Source: Methanobacteriota archaeon
GTDB lineage: Archaea; Thermoplasmatota; Poseidoniia; Poseidoniales; Thalassarchaeaceae
Direction of reading: 5' to 3'
Length of the DNA stretch: 18,786 nt
Assembly: GCA_002725475.1 (NCBI GenBank)
Contig: PBPH01000061.1
Coordinates: 1-18,786 of the forward strand
Shown here: positions 1-8,309 of the stretch, piece after piece
Numbering within the stretch: position 1 is the stretch's first letter
Layout of the letters: each line of letters starts with the position of its first letter
Position numbers and translations under genes: made by a program
The notes under the pieces: model-generated
What the model was told of the DNA's origin: nothing
Database searches by the model: none
The model's input: the letters and a program-made list of their open reading frames with translations, nothing else

Positions 1-210
1 AAAATCAATCAAGTTGTTGAAGATGAAATCACTGAAGACCAAACAACAACCGCTGATGTAGATTCAGATGAACCAAAAAATTCTGATGTTGATGATGAAA
101 TTAACGCAGCATTATCAAAACTGACAGGAACAAATATACAACAGTCAGAAGAAAATAATAAACAAGAAAAGAAGAAAAATAGAAGAAAGGTAAAGCGAAG
201 GAAAAAATAA
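1..210 (+). CDS. C-terminal fragment of an unknown protein (5' end outside window)
   Basis: An open frame runs from the first base to a TAA at 208-210, giving the last 69 residues of a protein that begins upstream of the window. The visible part is low in complexity. An acidic, Thr/Asp/Glu-rich stretch is followed by a short hydrophobic segment (AALSKLTG) and then a strongly basic tail (KKKNRRKVKRRKK). The acidic-then-basic layout suggests a disordered extension that may contact nucleic acid or the ribosome, but no family can be named from this piece. The stop codon directly abuts the stop codon of the convergent mqnA gene, with no spacer. Coding is supported by the open frame to the edge and by the exact abutment; the opposite-strand frame here is a shadow rich in Ser and Phe. 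Confidence 0.6.
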   Translation, partial: KINQVVEDEITEDQTTTADVDSDEPKNSDVDDEINAALSKLTGTNIQQSEENNKQEKKKNRRKVKRRKK

Positions 211-1005
211 TTATAATTCAAACCATTTAACAGAACCCTGCATTTCACATACTTCATTTAGAAAAATTTCTAATCCATCAACAGCATTATGATCAAGTAT
301 ATTTGTTACTTGAGTGAAATAGTTCTCTACTTTTTCAATATCAAATCCACTCCTGTCTGATGTATTTTTTATTACTTGATTTTTGTACATATTATCTTCT
401 TTGAAATTTTTTGCATTGGATAGCAAATCATGGTGGGCCAATTTCAAATTATCATAATCACAATCGATAGGTGCAGCGAATACAGCAAAAACCATTGGCA
501 ACCCTGTAATCTCCTTCCATTTATGTCCCAGATCTATTTTGACTAGTTCTGGATATCTTTCAGCTTCATCTAATGCGCGGTCACCAATCAATAGTGCTGC
601 ATCACATTCATCTAGCATTTGATTCAAATCAGGACCCATTTCGATAGTTTGTGGATAAAGATCGAGTTGTTTTAAAATGTAAATTAATAGTTTCTTTGAC
701 GTAGAAGAATCGGATGGTAAAGCAATGTTTTTGATATCACGTAGTTCATGTTTACTGAATAATAAAACACTTCCAACGGGTCCATCAGATGCGATGCCGA
801 TATCAGGCAACAAAATTAATTCGGAATTATTTTTGGCATAATCAGCAGTAGGAATTGGAGCAACAAGACAATCTTTTCTGAGTAGATGGCCAGTTAGCCA
901 CGAGGGGGGTGCAGGGAGTATATCCCAATTAGCACTCAAACCATCAAAAAGTGGATCACAATTTACAAATGATACCCTTCCAATTACATTAGACCAATCG
1001 GACAT
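211..1005 (-). CDS. mqnA: Chorismate dehydratase MqnA (futalosine menaquinone pathway)
   Basis: MqnA converts chorismate to 3-[(1-carboxyvinyl)oxy]benzoate, the first step of the futalosine route to menaquinone. It has a periplasmic-binding-protein fold but is cytoplasmic. The N-terminus carries the family pattern GRVSFVNCDPLFDGL, followed by a region matching the family's usual IPTADY and SDGPVGSVLLFS blocks and a later SSTSKKLLIYIL segment. Of two possible starts, the ATG at 1003-1005 is preferred, giving 264 residues. A GGTGA ribosome binding site (1010-1014) sits 4 nt upstream of it, whereas the ATG at 1017 would overlap mqnE. The TGA stop of mqnE lies inside that GGTGA, so the two genes are probably translationally coupled. 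It lies immediately downstream of mqnE, the next enzyme in the pathway, which strengthens both calls. Family assignment is by remembered motif pattern. Confidence 0.85.
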   Translation of the reverse strand: MSDWSNVIGRVSFVNCDPLFDGLSANWDILPAPPSWLTGHLLRKDCLVAPIPTADYAKNNSELILLPDIGIASDGPVGSVLLFSKHELRDIKNIALPSDSSTSKKLLIYILKQLDLYPQTIEMGPDLNQMLDECDAALLIGDRALDEAERYPELVKIDLGHKWKEITGLPMVFAVFAAPIDCDYDNLKLAHHDLLSNAKNFKEDNMYKNQVIKNTSDRSGFDIEKVENYFTQVTNILDHNAVDGLEIFLNEVCEMQGSVKWFEL

Positions 1006-1009
1006 ATAA

Positions 1010-2239
1010 TCACCCATATGCTACTGGCAACCCTTTATTATCAGACGGTGGTAGTTTCCTAAATTTTCTAAAAATTGTATAGTCTGTATTTCTCTCAACA
1101 GGAACTCCACCAATTTGTTCTATTAAATTAGCCAAATCAGCATCAATTTGATCTAAGGGGGTTGTTGAGCCGGCTTTATGCATGATTTCTTCATGACTTA
1201 CTGTACCATCGATGTCATCTGCTCCATGTAATAATGCTAATGCGGAAATATCATCCCCGAGATTCATTCTGTAAGATTTGATGTGTGGAATGTTGTCTAA
1301 CATGATTCTAGACATTGCAACAGTCCTCAAAATTTCATTTGCTGTAGCTAATTGAGCCTCAGGGAGACGTGTTTTATCGGGCAGGAATGGATATGGGACA
1401 AAGCATTGGAATCCATTAGTTTGGTCTTGTAATAATCTTAGTTTATCCATATGAACAATTCGTTGCCTTGTTGTCTCTATGGTGCCGAATAGCATAGTAC
1501 AATTAGTTGGGATTCCCAGTTCATGTGCTGCTTTATGGATAGAAAGATATTCATTACTGGACTCTTTTCCTTTACAAATATGGTTTCTCACCTCATCATC
1601 CAGGATTTCAGCACCACCTCCAGGTATTGAATCTAACCCTGAATTCTTCAATTTTTTCAACACATCATGTATTTCAAGTCCTGACATAATAGCAAGATGT
1701 TTTATTTCTACGGCGGTCAATGCCTTGATTTGAAGATGCGGGTATTTTTCCTTAGTTGCGCTGAATAGTGAAGTGTAATATTCAATTGTCCATTCATTAT
1801 GCAAACCACCTACTGTATGGACTTCAGAAATATGGTTTTTGTAAGGCTCAATACGATTTAGATATTCTTCAATCGATAGAGAATAGGCTTCATCTGATTT
1901 AGGGCCTTCTCGGAAGGCACAGAATTTACAAGCTAATACACAAACATTTGTCTGATTAACATGCAAATTACGATTGAAGAAAACGTAATTGGAAAAACGA
2001 GCTAATTTTAATTTATTTGCGATATTGGCTAGTGTTGGTAAATCACATTCATCATGTAATTTCACACCTTCATCAATAGTGATTCGAGTACCATTTAGTA
2101 CCTTGAAAATGATTGATTTAATATCATCCTTAACATTGTTTAAATCAATAAATTTGTCATCAATATTTTCTTTCCAATTAGTATCCATACCTGCTTCGAA
2201 AACATTACTCGGCCATGATTCAGATGGATTTGAAGACAT
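1010..2239 (-). CDS. mqnE: Aminofutalosine synthase MqnE (radical SAM)
   Basis: MqnE is a radical SAM enzyme that joins the MqnA product to the adenosyl radical, giving 6-amino-6-deoxyfutalosine. The iron-sulfur motif CX3CX2C is present (Cys100, Cys104, Cys107, in NVCVLACKFCAF). The VGGLH block (~143-147) and the SIPGGGAEILDDEVR segment (~205-219) are typical of MqnE rather than its paralogue MqnC. The protein is 409 residues from the ATG at 2239, slightly long because of a roughly 90-residue N-terminal part before the cluster motif. A GTG at 2248 is possible, but GTGA (2245-2248) lies 5 nt upstream of the ATG and looks like the ribosome binding site. The gene follows the P-type ATPase with a gap of about 36 bp and overlaps the mqnA control region, so the three may form one transcript. 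No MqnB, MqnC or MqnD is in the window. Confidence 0.88.
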   Translation of the reverse strand: MSSNPSESWPSNVFEAGMDTNWKENIDDKFIDLNNVKDDIKSIIFKVLNGTRITIDEGVKLHDECDLPTLANIANKLKLARFSNYVFFNRNLHVNQTNVCVLACKFCAFREGPKSDEAYSLSIEEYLNRIEPYKNHISEVHTVGGLHNEWTIEYYTSLFSATKEKYPHLQIKALTAVEIKHLAIMSGLEIHDVLKKLKNSGLDSIPGGGAEILDDEVRNHICKGKESSNEYLSIHKAAHELGIPTNCTMLFGTIETTRQRIVHMDKLRLLQDQTNGFQCFVPYPFLPDKTRLPEAQLATANEILRTVAMSRIMLDNIPHIKSYRMNLGDDISALALLHGADDIDGTVSHEEIMHKAGSTTPLDQIDADLANLIEQIGGVPVERNTDYTIFRKFRKLPPSDNKGLPVAYG

Positions 2240-2275
2240 GTCAATCACATTGATTAATAATATAATGATATCAGT

Positions 2276-5197
2276 TTAATTCATACTTCTAATTTTATTA
2301 ATGATTTTTCGGAGCTCTTCTATCCAGAATACACTAGATGCCAAAACTATTACCATTAACCAATCTGTAATTTGCAATGGTATGGTGTGAAGTAAACTAC
2401 CAATTGTAATTCCAACGATAGGGACAATTGCATTAGAATTTTGAACAATGATAACTAATAAGAACAAACTAATCATGAAAGATGCACTTATGAAAACGTT
2501 TTTGAAAAGTCCTAATTCAAATGCAGATTTGTCGATACTTCTACAATTTACCACGTTAAACAACTGGAACATAATGAATGCTGCGAAGGACACGGTCCTT
2601 GCGTACTCAAATTTTTCTTCAGCATATTCATCCCATAATGGTTCATTACAGGTTCCATCTTCGTTGAAAAAATTAGAATCAGACTCAGCATTTAATCCAT
2701 GACATGGATCAGAGCTTACTAAACCACCTCCTGCTACGGAAAATATCGCAAGTGTGCCAATAACCATGACCAATCCAAGGAACCCAATTAGTCGCTTATC
2801 GGAAGGATTTGGCAATGGTTCTGTCAACGCGCGAGGTTTTTCATCCATGACATTACCATGTCTTTTTTCTATTCCTAAAGCGAGTGCAGGGGGCCCATCC
2901 ATTAGAATGTTGATAACCAGTAATTGTGTTGGCGTTAATGGCAATCTCCAGCCCATGATGAATGTTGCAACGATAATTAGTATTACAGCAGCGACGTTAG
3001 TTGAAATTTGATACCTAACGAAATTGCGAATATTAAGGTAAATTTTCCGTCCTTCTTCAATAGAGTCAACTATTGTTGAAAAATTATCATCCTTAAGAAC
3101 CATATCAGCAGCATCACGGGCTACATCTGTTCCTGCGATACCCATTGCAATACCAATATTGGCCTGTGATAATGCTGGTGCGTCATTATCACCATCACCA
3201 GTCATCGCCACAACATGGCCTGCATTTTGTAATCTAGAAACGATGCGTAACTTTTGATCTGGTGTTACGCGTGAGAACATTACAATTTTATCGATTCTTT
3301 CATCAAGTTCTTCATCCGTCATTTCTGATAATTTTTTACCCGTGACAAATTGTGAATCATCATTAATGATACCAATTTCTTTTCCAATTGCCATTGCTGT
3401 CATCTGCTGGTCGCCGGTAATCATCATCACCTGAACACCTGCTTCATGGCACTTGGTAATTGCATCTGTAACAGTTGCTCTAGGTGGATCCATTATCCCA
3501 ACGAGGCCTAAGAATATTAGGCCAGATTCAACAGAATCTACATCATCCATATTTTCCTCGCCACTAAGAGGCCTAGCAGTTAGAGCAATAACTCTCAAGG
3601 CTTTGGTTGCCATTTCGAGATTTACCTGACCTATCCTATCCCTGTGTTTATCTCCAATAGGCGTAATCCTTCCATTTTCAACTACGTGACTAATTCGTGA
3701 AAGATAAGGGCCAATTGCACCCTTCGAAAATACCCATCTTTCACCATCGAATTCATGTATGGTGGTCATTCTTTTACGCACACGATCAAAAGTAAATTCT
3801 CTAAATCGGGGATGCTTTTTTCTGAACGAATCGACAGATTCCATCATTTTCCATCCAAAAACAGCGCATGCAGTATCTGTTGGGTTCCCAATACCTTTCC
3901 AATGGCCATCTATTTCGCGAATATTACTATTCTGGCATAATAGGGAACATGCGGTTGCTAATTTGAATCCTTTATCCACCTTCAAATTAGCCATTTTTGT
4001 TTCTTCAATAGCTTCGCCACTAATTTTCAACACACCGTTAGTTGGATCGAATCCACTACCTGAAACAGAATATATTTCATCACCACAGAAAAACGACCGG
4101 ACTGACATTTCATTTCTTGTTAAAGTGCCAGTTTTATCGGTACAGATTATTGTAGCAGAGCCCAATGTTTCAACTACCTTCATCCTTGAAATAATTGCAT
4201 TTTTAGCAGACATATTCTGCATGCCTAATGCAAGTGTAATTACTAAAATGATGGGCAATCCCTCTGGTACAATAGCAACGAAAATAGCAACAGCGATGAG
4301 GAATTGTTTAGCAACTACTGTTTTCAAACCGCTAATTCCCATTCCATCAACGAATATAGCAATACCAATTGTGTATCCGACAAGTGAAACTGCTGTAATT
4401 ATAGCAATTAATCCAAGATAACGACCTAGGGATTCAAGTTTAATTTCGAGTGGTGTTTTTGGAGTTTCAACATCTGATATACCTGTTGCTATATCTCCCA
4501 ACCTTGTATTCATACCTGTTTTTACTACAACTCCCAAACCCCTGCCTGCAGCAACTACAGTACCCATGAATACCATATTATTCATTTCTTGTAATATTGA
4601 ATTCTTAGGGCAAACTCCAACTTCTTTGTATAATACATCTGATTCACCAGTTAGTGATGACTCGTCAATAGCTAGTTGATGAACTTCAACTAATCTAACG
4701 TCTGCTGGAACATTTAACCCCTCTTCGAGCCATACAATATCACCTGGTACTATTTCTTCAGTCGAAAGACGATGTTCCATGCCATCTCGTAGAACAATAC
4801 AGTGACTGACCAGTAATTTCTTTAATGATTCCATGGCTTCTTCAGCCTTTTTCTCTTGTATATACGAAAATACAGCATTAAGGGTCAATGCAATAGAAAT
4901 AAATATTGGAGTACCCAAATCATGTGGTGCTGCAATTAATGCTATGACAGCAGCAAGCATTAACAGATATACCATAGGATCTCTAAAATGATCAATCAAC
5001 TTCAATATAGGGTGTCTTGGTTTTTTACCCTTTAATTTATTATACCCATGTTTCTTAATTCTCAAAATTACTTCATCGGTAGTTAATCCCGCGGTTGATG
5101 TGTTTAATTCGGCTAATACGTCATCTAATGGAAGATTATGCCACAAAGAGTCCTCGATATTATCCGCAATATCGTCAATGTTTTGAGTAGAAGGCAT
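2276..5197 (-). CDS. P2-type cation ATPase, SPCA/PMR1-like (probable Ca2+/Mn2+ pump)
   Basis: This is a full-length 973-residue P-type ATPase, predicted to pump divalent cations out of the cytoplasm using ATP. Domains in order: N-terminal cation-ATPase domain (~20-90), actuator domain with TGES at 183-186, PEGLP in M4 (311-315), phosphorylation motif DKTGT with Asp354, nucleotide-binding KGA (492-494), TGD (594-596), hinge motif TGDGDND (666-672), then C-terminal membrane helices. The M6 sequence NILMDGPPA keeps the Asn763/Asp767 pair of Ca2+ site II. M5 reads STNVAAV, so the site I glutamate of SERCA (E771) is Ala737. With FNVVNCRS near residue 880, this resembles the one-site secretory-pathway pumps. 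The usual GDGVND Val is Asp670. The loop at ~832-850 has two cysteines, spaced much as in the SERCA L7-8 loop. Starts at ATG 5197; a weak TATA-like stretch lies near 5224-5234. Ion specificity is inferred from residues only. Confidence 0.88.
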   Translation of the reverse strand: MPSTQNIDDIADNIEDSLWHNLPLDDVLAELNTSTAGLTTDEVILRIKKHGYNKLKGKKPRHPILKLIDHFRDPMVYLLMLAAVIALIAAPHDLGTPIFISIALTLNAVFSYIQEKKAEEAMESLKKLLVSHCIVLRDGMEHRLSTEEIVPGDIVWLEEGLNVPADVRLVEVHQLAIDESSLTGESDVLYKEVGVCPKNSILQEMNNMVFMGTVVAAGRGLGVVVKTGMNTRLGDIATGISDVETPKTPLEIKLESLGRYLGLIAIITAVSLVGYTIGIAIFVDGMGISGLKTVVAKQFLIAVAIFVAIVPEGLPIILVITLALGMQNMSAKNAIISRMKVVETLGSATIICTDKTGTLTRNEMSVRSFFCGDEIYSVSGSGFDPTNGVLKISGEAIEETKMANLKVDKGFKLATACSLLCQNSNIREIDGHWKGIGNPTDTACAVFGWKMMESVDSFRKKHPRFREFTFDRVRKRMTTIHEFDGERWVFSKGAIGPYLSRISHVVENGRITPIGDKHRDRIGQVNLEMATKALRVIALTARPLSGEENMDDVDSVESGLIFLGLVGIMDPPRATVTDAITKCHEAGVQVMMITGDQQMTAMAIGKEIGIINDDSQFVTGKKLSEMTDEELDERIDKIVMFSRVTPDQKLRIVSRLQNAGHVVAMTGDGDNDAPALSQANIGIAMGIAGTDVARDAADMVLKDDNFSTIVDSIEEGRKIYLNIRNFVRYQISTNVAAVILIIVATFIMGWRLPLTPTQLLVINILMDGPPALALGIEKRHGNVMDEKPRALTEPLPNPSDKRLIGFLGLVMVIGTLAIFSVAGGGLVSSDPCHGLNAESDSNFFNEDGTCNEPLWDEYAEEKFEYARTVSFAAFIMFQLFNVVNCRSIDKSAFELGLFKNVFISASFMISLFLLVIIVQNSNAIVPIVGITIGSLLHTIPLQITDWLMVIVLASSVFWIEELRKIINKIRSMN

Positions 5198-5223
5198 ACG
5201 CTGGACCTTACAAGGCAGAACCT

Positions 5224-5234
5224 GTTAATATTTG
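5224..5234 (-). promoter_or_regulatory. Weak TATA-like element for the P-type ATPase gene
   Basis: On the minus strand the intergenic region reads ACAAATATTAA about 30 nt before the ATG at 5197. This spacing fits an archaeal TATA box driving a short-leader or leaderless transcript. The match to TTTATATA is poor, so this is a position-based suggestion only. Confidence 0.25.
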
Positions 5235-5268
5235 TATGAAGCGGAAGATGCCGAATTCAAAAATTGAT

Positions 5269-5277
5269 AATTATATG
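5269..5277 (+). promoter_or_regulatory. TATA-like element for the OPT transporter gene
   Basis: AATTATATG is centred about 40 nt before the ATG at 5313, in the 115-bp divergent spacer between the ATPase and transporter genes. An archaeal start site about 26 nt downstream would leave a leader of roughly 14 nt. No clear ribosome binding site precedes the ATG. Recognition is by eye. Confidence 0.35.
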
Positions 5278-5312
5278 CGTAGCATTGACTACCTGAACGC
5301 CTTCCGGAATGC

Positions 5313-7391
5313 ATGGGCGAGTTTGAACCGTATGTACCGGCATCAAAATCCTTGCCCGAGTTAACCAAACGCGCATTGCTACTGGGGATAGTTCTGGGGG
5401 CACTAATGACTGCGGCAAATACCTACCTTGGACTGTATATTGGGATGACTGTTTCAGCATCTATACCTGCAGCAGTAATGTCTATGCTATTATTGCGTAT
5501 GTTAAGATTCAAAGATGTAAGCATCCTTGAAAATAATGTTGTACAAACTATGACCTCTGCTGGTGAAAGTTTGGCTGCTGGTATAATTTTCACAATGCCG
5601 GCATTATTAGTCATGGGAAGGCAAATGGATACATTAACTACTTTCATCGTGGCAGTTTTAGGTGGTATTCTAGGTACTATTTTTACAATAACACTTAGAC
5701 GTGTTTTTATTGTAGAGGAGGCTTTACTTTATCCAGAGGGTATAGCATGCGAAGAAGTTCTAGTCGCTGGGCAAAAAGGCGGTTCCCAATTGGTTGTGAT
5801 TCTTTACGCCTTAGGTCTTGGAGCGCTCTATGGATGGATGGTTAAAGGGTTCGAATTAACTAAGGCAAAGATCGAAATTGCCACTGAAGTAATTGGTTTT
5901 AGAATATATTCATCACTAGATTATTCACTTTCATTAGTAGCAGTTGGCTGGATCGTAGGGTTGAATATAGCTTCATACATATTTTTTGGAGCAGTTTTGG
6001 GTGTATTTATTTTAACTCCTATTTATGGTTTAACTTACGGTTGGCCAGTTGATGCAGACATTGCTCATGGTTTCAAAACACTATGGGCCACTCATATCAG
6101 ATTTGTTGGGGTTGGTTGCATGGTTGTTGGTGGTTTATGGACATTAATTGATATGAGAAAAACGATTTCAAGTGGATTGAAAAAAGCTTTGAATTCGAAC
6201 ACCTCAGAAGACATTAAACAACTACCGCGGACTGAACAAGACATCCCAATGAAATATGCATTTATAGTCCTAGGAGTAATTGCGACCCTAACATTCTTCT
6301 TTTATTGGTGGAAGACTGGCTCATTACTACTGGCTATAGTTGGAGCACTATTTTTATCCATTACAGCCTTCTTCTTTTCAGCTGTTGCTGGATATATTGC
6401 TGGTGTTGTTGGCTCATCTAATTCACCCGTTTCTGGGATGACAATTGCTACTTTAATGGCAACAACATTGATCGTATGGATTGTTGGTGGTATAATTCTT
6501 GATATGGGGCAGACTGAATTGATGTATGCTACTCTAATTATTGCTTCAGTGGTGGCTGTAAATGCAGCAATTGCTGGAGATGTTATGCAGGATCTAAAAA
6601 CTGGCCATTTGGTTGGAGCAACTCCGTGGAAACAGCAAATTGCTGAATTAATCGGAGTAATGATTGGCGCTGTAGTAGCGCCATTAACACTAACTGTTCT
6701 TAACGAAGCATTCAGGATTACACCTACATATTGTGCTGCCAACCCTCATCCGGAGTGGGGTTGTACAAAGGTACTAGAGGCTCCACAGGCAGAAATAATT
6801 GGTACGTTAATTGAAGGAATGTTTGGGGGTTCGGTCAATTATCCAATGCTCGGCCTAGGGGTAATGGTGGCTGCAATTATCATTAGTTCTCGTTGGTACT
6901 TAGGCAGAAATGGCCCTAAACTTCCAATAATGTCTATTGCAATTGGGATGTATCTACCATTCTATCTATCTGGAACTATATTCTTGGGTGGAATACTAAA
7001 TCACCTAGTTACTAGAACAGCCCATTTGCGAATAGATGGGACCTTGGCTGGCACCCCCTCCCAAAGCGCTTTCAAATCTGGTAAAGAATTGGTGAGTAGA
7101 GGGACATTGCTATCTGCTGGACTAATTGCAGGGGAAGCTCTGATGGGTGTATTAATCGCAGTATTCATCATAATACCATTCATACCACCTCCAAATGATT
7201 GGTTAGGTTTCCTAGGCACATTAGGACCCGTACTTTCTACCATTTTCTTCCTATGGTTTTTCGGTGTATTCACTTGGCTTGTTACTAGAAGTTTGCCAAA
7301 GGCAAAAACTCCCTTTTCATTATTGATTGATTGGGGGTATGTCGTTGTTGATGGTGGCCGTAGATTAATTTCTAAAATCAAGCCCAATTGA
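5313..7391 (+). CDS. OPT-family oligopeptide transporter
   Basis: This 692-residue polytopic membrane protein belongs to the oligopeptide transporter (OPT) family, proton-coupled carriers of small peptides and, in some members, metal chelates. The N-terminal block with ALLLGIVLGALMTAANTYLGL and then SILENNVVQTMTSAGESLAAG (70-90) is the family signature. The later APQAEIIGTLIEGMFGG segment is the conserved C-terminal half motif. Roughly 14-16 hydrophobic segments can be seen across the chain. Between two helices near residues 470-490 is a polar insertion with two cysteines (CAANPHPEWGC), probably a loop outside the membrane. The start at ATG 5313 is the first in frame and the product begins with a short cytosolic tail. 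It is divergent from the cation ATPase and followed closely by transketolase. The substrate cannot be read from sequence; peptide uptake would fit a marine heterotroph. Confidence 0.87.
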   Translation: MGEFEPYVPASKSLPELTKRALLLGIVLGALMTAANTYLGLYIGMTVSASIPAAVMSMLLLRMLRFKDVSILENNVVQTMTSAGESLAAGIIFTMPALLVMGRQMDTLTTFIVAVLGGILGTIFTITLRRVFIVEEALLYPEGIACEEVLVAGQKGGSQLVVILYALGLGALYGWMVKGFELTKAKIEIATEVIGFRIYSSLDYSLSLVAVGWIVGLNIASYIFFGAVLGVFILTPIYGLTYGWPVDADIAHGFKTLWATHIRFVGVGCMVVGGLWTLIDMRKTISSGLKKALNSNTSEDIKQLPRTEQDIPMKYAFIVLGVIATLTFFFYWWKTGSLLLAIVGALFLSITAFFFSAVAGYIAGVVGSSNSPVSGMTIATLMATTLIVWIVGGIILDMGQTELMYATLIIASVVAVNAAIAGDVMQDLKTGHLVGATPWKQQIAELIGVMIGAVVAPLTLTVLNEAFRITPTYCAANPHPEWGCTKVLEAPQAEIIGTLIEGMFGGSVNYPMLGLGVMVAAIIISSRWYLGRNGPKLPIMSIAIGMYLPFYLSGTIFLGGILNHLVTRTAHLRIDGTLAGTPSQSAFKSGKELVSRGTLLSAGLIAGEALMGVLIAVFIIIPFIPPPNDWLGFLGTLGPVLSTIFFLWFFGVFTWLVTRSLPKAKTPFSLLIDWGYVVVDGGRRLISKIKPN

Positions 7392-7393
7392 AT

Positions 7394-7403
7394 AATTATA
7401 TTT
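7394..7403 (+). promoter_or_regulatory. TATA-like element for the transketolase pair
   Basis: AATTATATTT begins 3 nt after the OPT stop codon. A transcription start about 26 nt further on would give a leader of about 40 nt before the preferred ATG at 7467. This suggests that the transketolase genes have their own promoter despite following the transporter closely. Pattern seen by eye; no experimental support. Confidence 0.35.
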
Positions 7404-7466
7404 CTTTGATTAGTGGAAATCATCAAAGGCTTACCGAAATGCAACCAATATGGGGAATGGTTGTTG

Positions 7467-8309
7467 ATGACTAAAGATGCAGGCGGAATTAATCATTTGG
7501 CAGATATTGATGAATTGCGTAGTATAGCGACCCGATGCAGGCGAGAAATAGTAAAAATGACTCATCGTGCTAGTGCAGGCCACCCAGGTGGTTCTCTATC
7601 TGCAATAGATATTCTAGTTGCACTGTATAAAACAAGATTAAGAATAGATCCAAATGAACCGGATTATCCTGAACGTGATAGATTCATTATGAGTAAAGGG
7701 CACGCATCACCTGCGATATATGCCATATTAAACGTCATGGGATTCCTCACCGTTTCTGACTTAAATTCATATCGAATTATGGGTGGTATTTGTCAGGGCC
7801 ATGTAGATATGAAATGGACTCCTGGTGTTGATTTCTCAGCCGGAAGCTTAGGCATGGGTTTGTCATTTGGATTAGGTGTTGCACTAGCTTCTAGAATGGA
7901 TAATTCTGATAGGGCGGCATTTGTTATGCTAGGTGATGGGGAATTGCAAGAAGGGCAAATTTGGGAAGCGGCTATGGCTGCTGCACACCATGAAGTTGGC
8001 AACCTAAAAGTGATTGTTGATTGTAATAGAATTCAAAATGATGACTTCATGGAAAAGCAATTGAGACTATTTGATATTCCAGCAATGTGGAAAGGTTTTG
8101 GATGGGCGGTAAGGGAATGCGATGGCCACGATTTTAATGAAATAATTTCATCAATAGAATGGCTAGATTCTGTAAAAGACCGCCCCGCTGTATTGATTGC
8201 TAATACTGTAAAAGGTAAGGGCGTATCATTCATGGAAGATAACCCAGCATTCCATGGCGCTGCACCAAACGATGAGCAATTATTGCAAGCATTGGAGGAA
8301 TTATCGTGA
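7467..8309 (+). CDS. tktA: Transketolase, N-terminal (ThDP-binding) subunit
   Basis: This is the N-terminal half of transketolase, which in many archaea is a separate polypeptide that pairs with the C-terminal subunit. The enzyme moves two-carbon units between sugar phosphates in the non-oxidative pentose phosphate pathway. The ThDP-binding pattern is clear: AGHPGGS (38-44), SKGHASPA with its conserved His (~79), GDGELQEGQIWEA starting at 156, and the matching Asn187 in VDCN. A GTG at 7413 would extend the product by 18 residues. The ATG at 7467 gives the usual archaeal N-terminus of about 280 residues just before the first helix and is preferred, although no strong ribosome binding site is visible. 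The stop codon overlaps the GTG start of the next gene (GTGA at 8306-8309), so the two subunits should be made in step. Confidence 0.9.
   Translation: MTKDAGGINHLADIDELRSIATRCRREIVKMTHRASAGHPGGSLSAIDILVALYKTRLRIDPNEPDYPERDRFIMSKGHASPAIYAILNVMGFLTVSDLNSYRIMGGICQGHVDMKWTPGVDFSAGSLGMGLSFGLGVALASRMDNSDRAAFVMLGDGELQEGQIWEAAMAAAHHEVGNLKVIVDCNRIQNDDFMEKQLRLFDIPAMWKGFGWAVRECDGHDFNEIISSIEWLDSVKDRPAVLIANTVKGKGVSFMEDNPAFHGAAPNDEQLLQALEELS

Noticed and set aside
3759..4421. 220-codon open frame on the plus strand
   Set aside because: It lies wholly antisense to the well-supported P-type ATPase, has no family features and arises from that gene's codon pattern.
5242..5306. CGGAAG and CTTCCG inverted pair in the ATPase/OPT spacer
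   Set aside because: A 6-bp match 54 bp apart is easily due to chance.
6302..7444. Two ~146-codon minus-strand frames opposite the OPT gene
   Set aside because: They mirror hydrophobic codons of a clear transporter and show no recognisable protein pattern.
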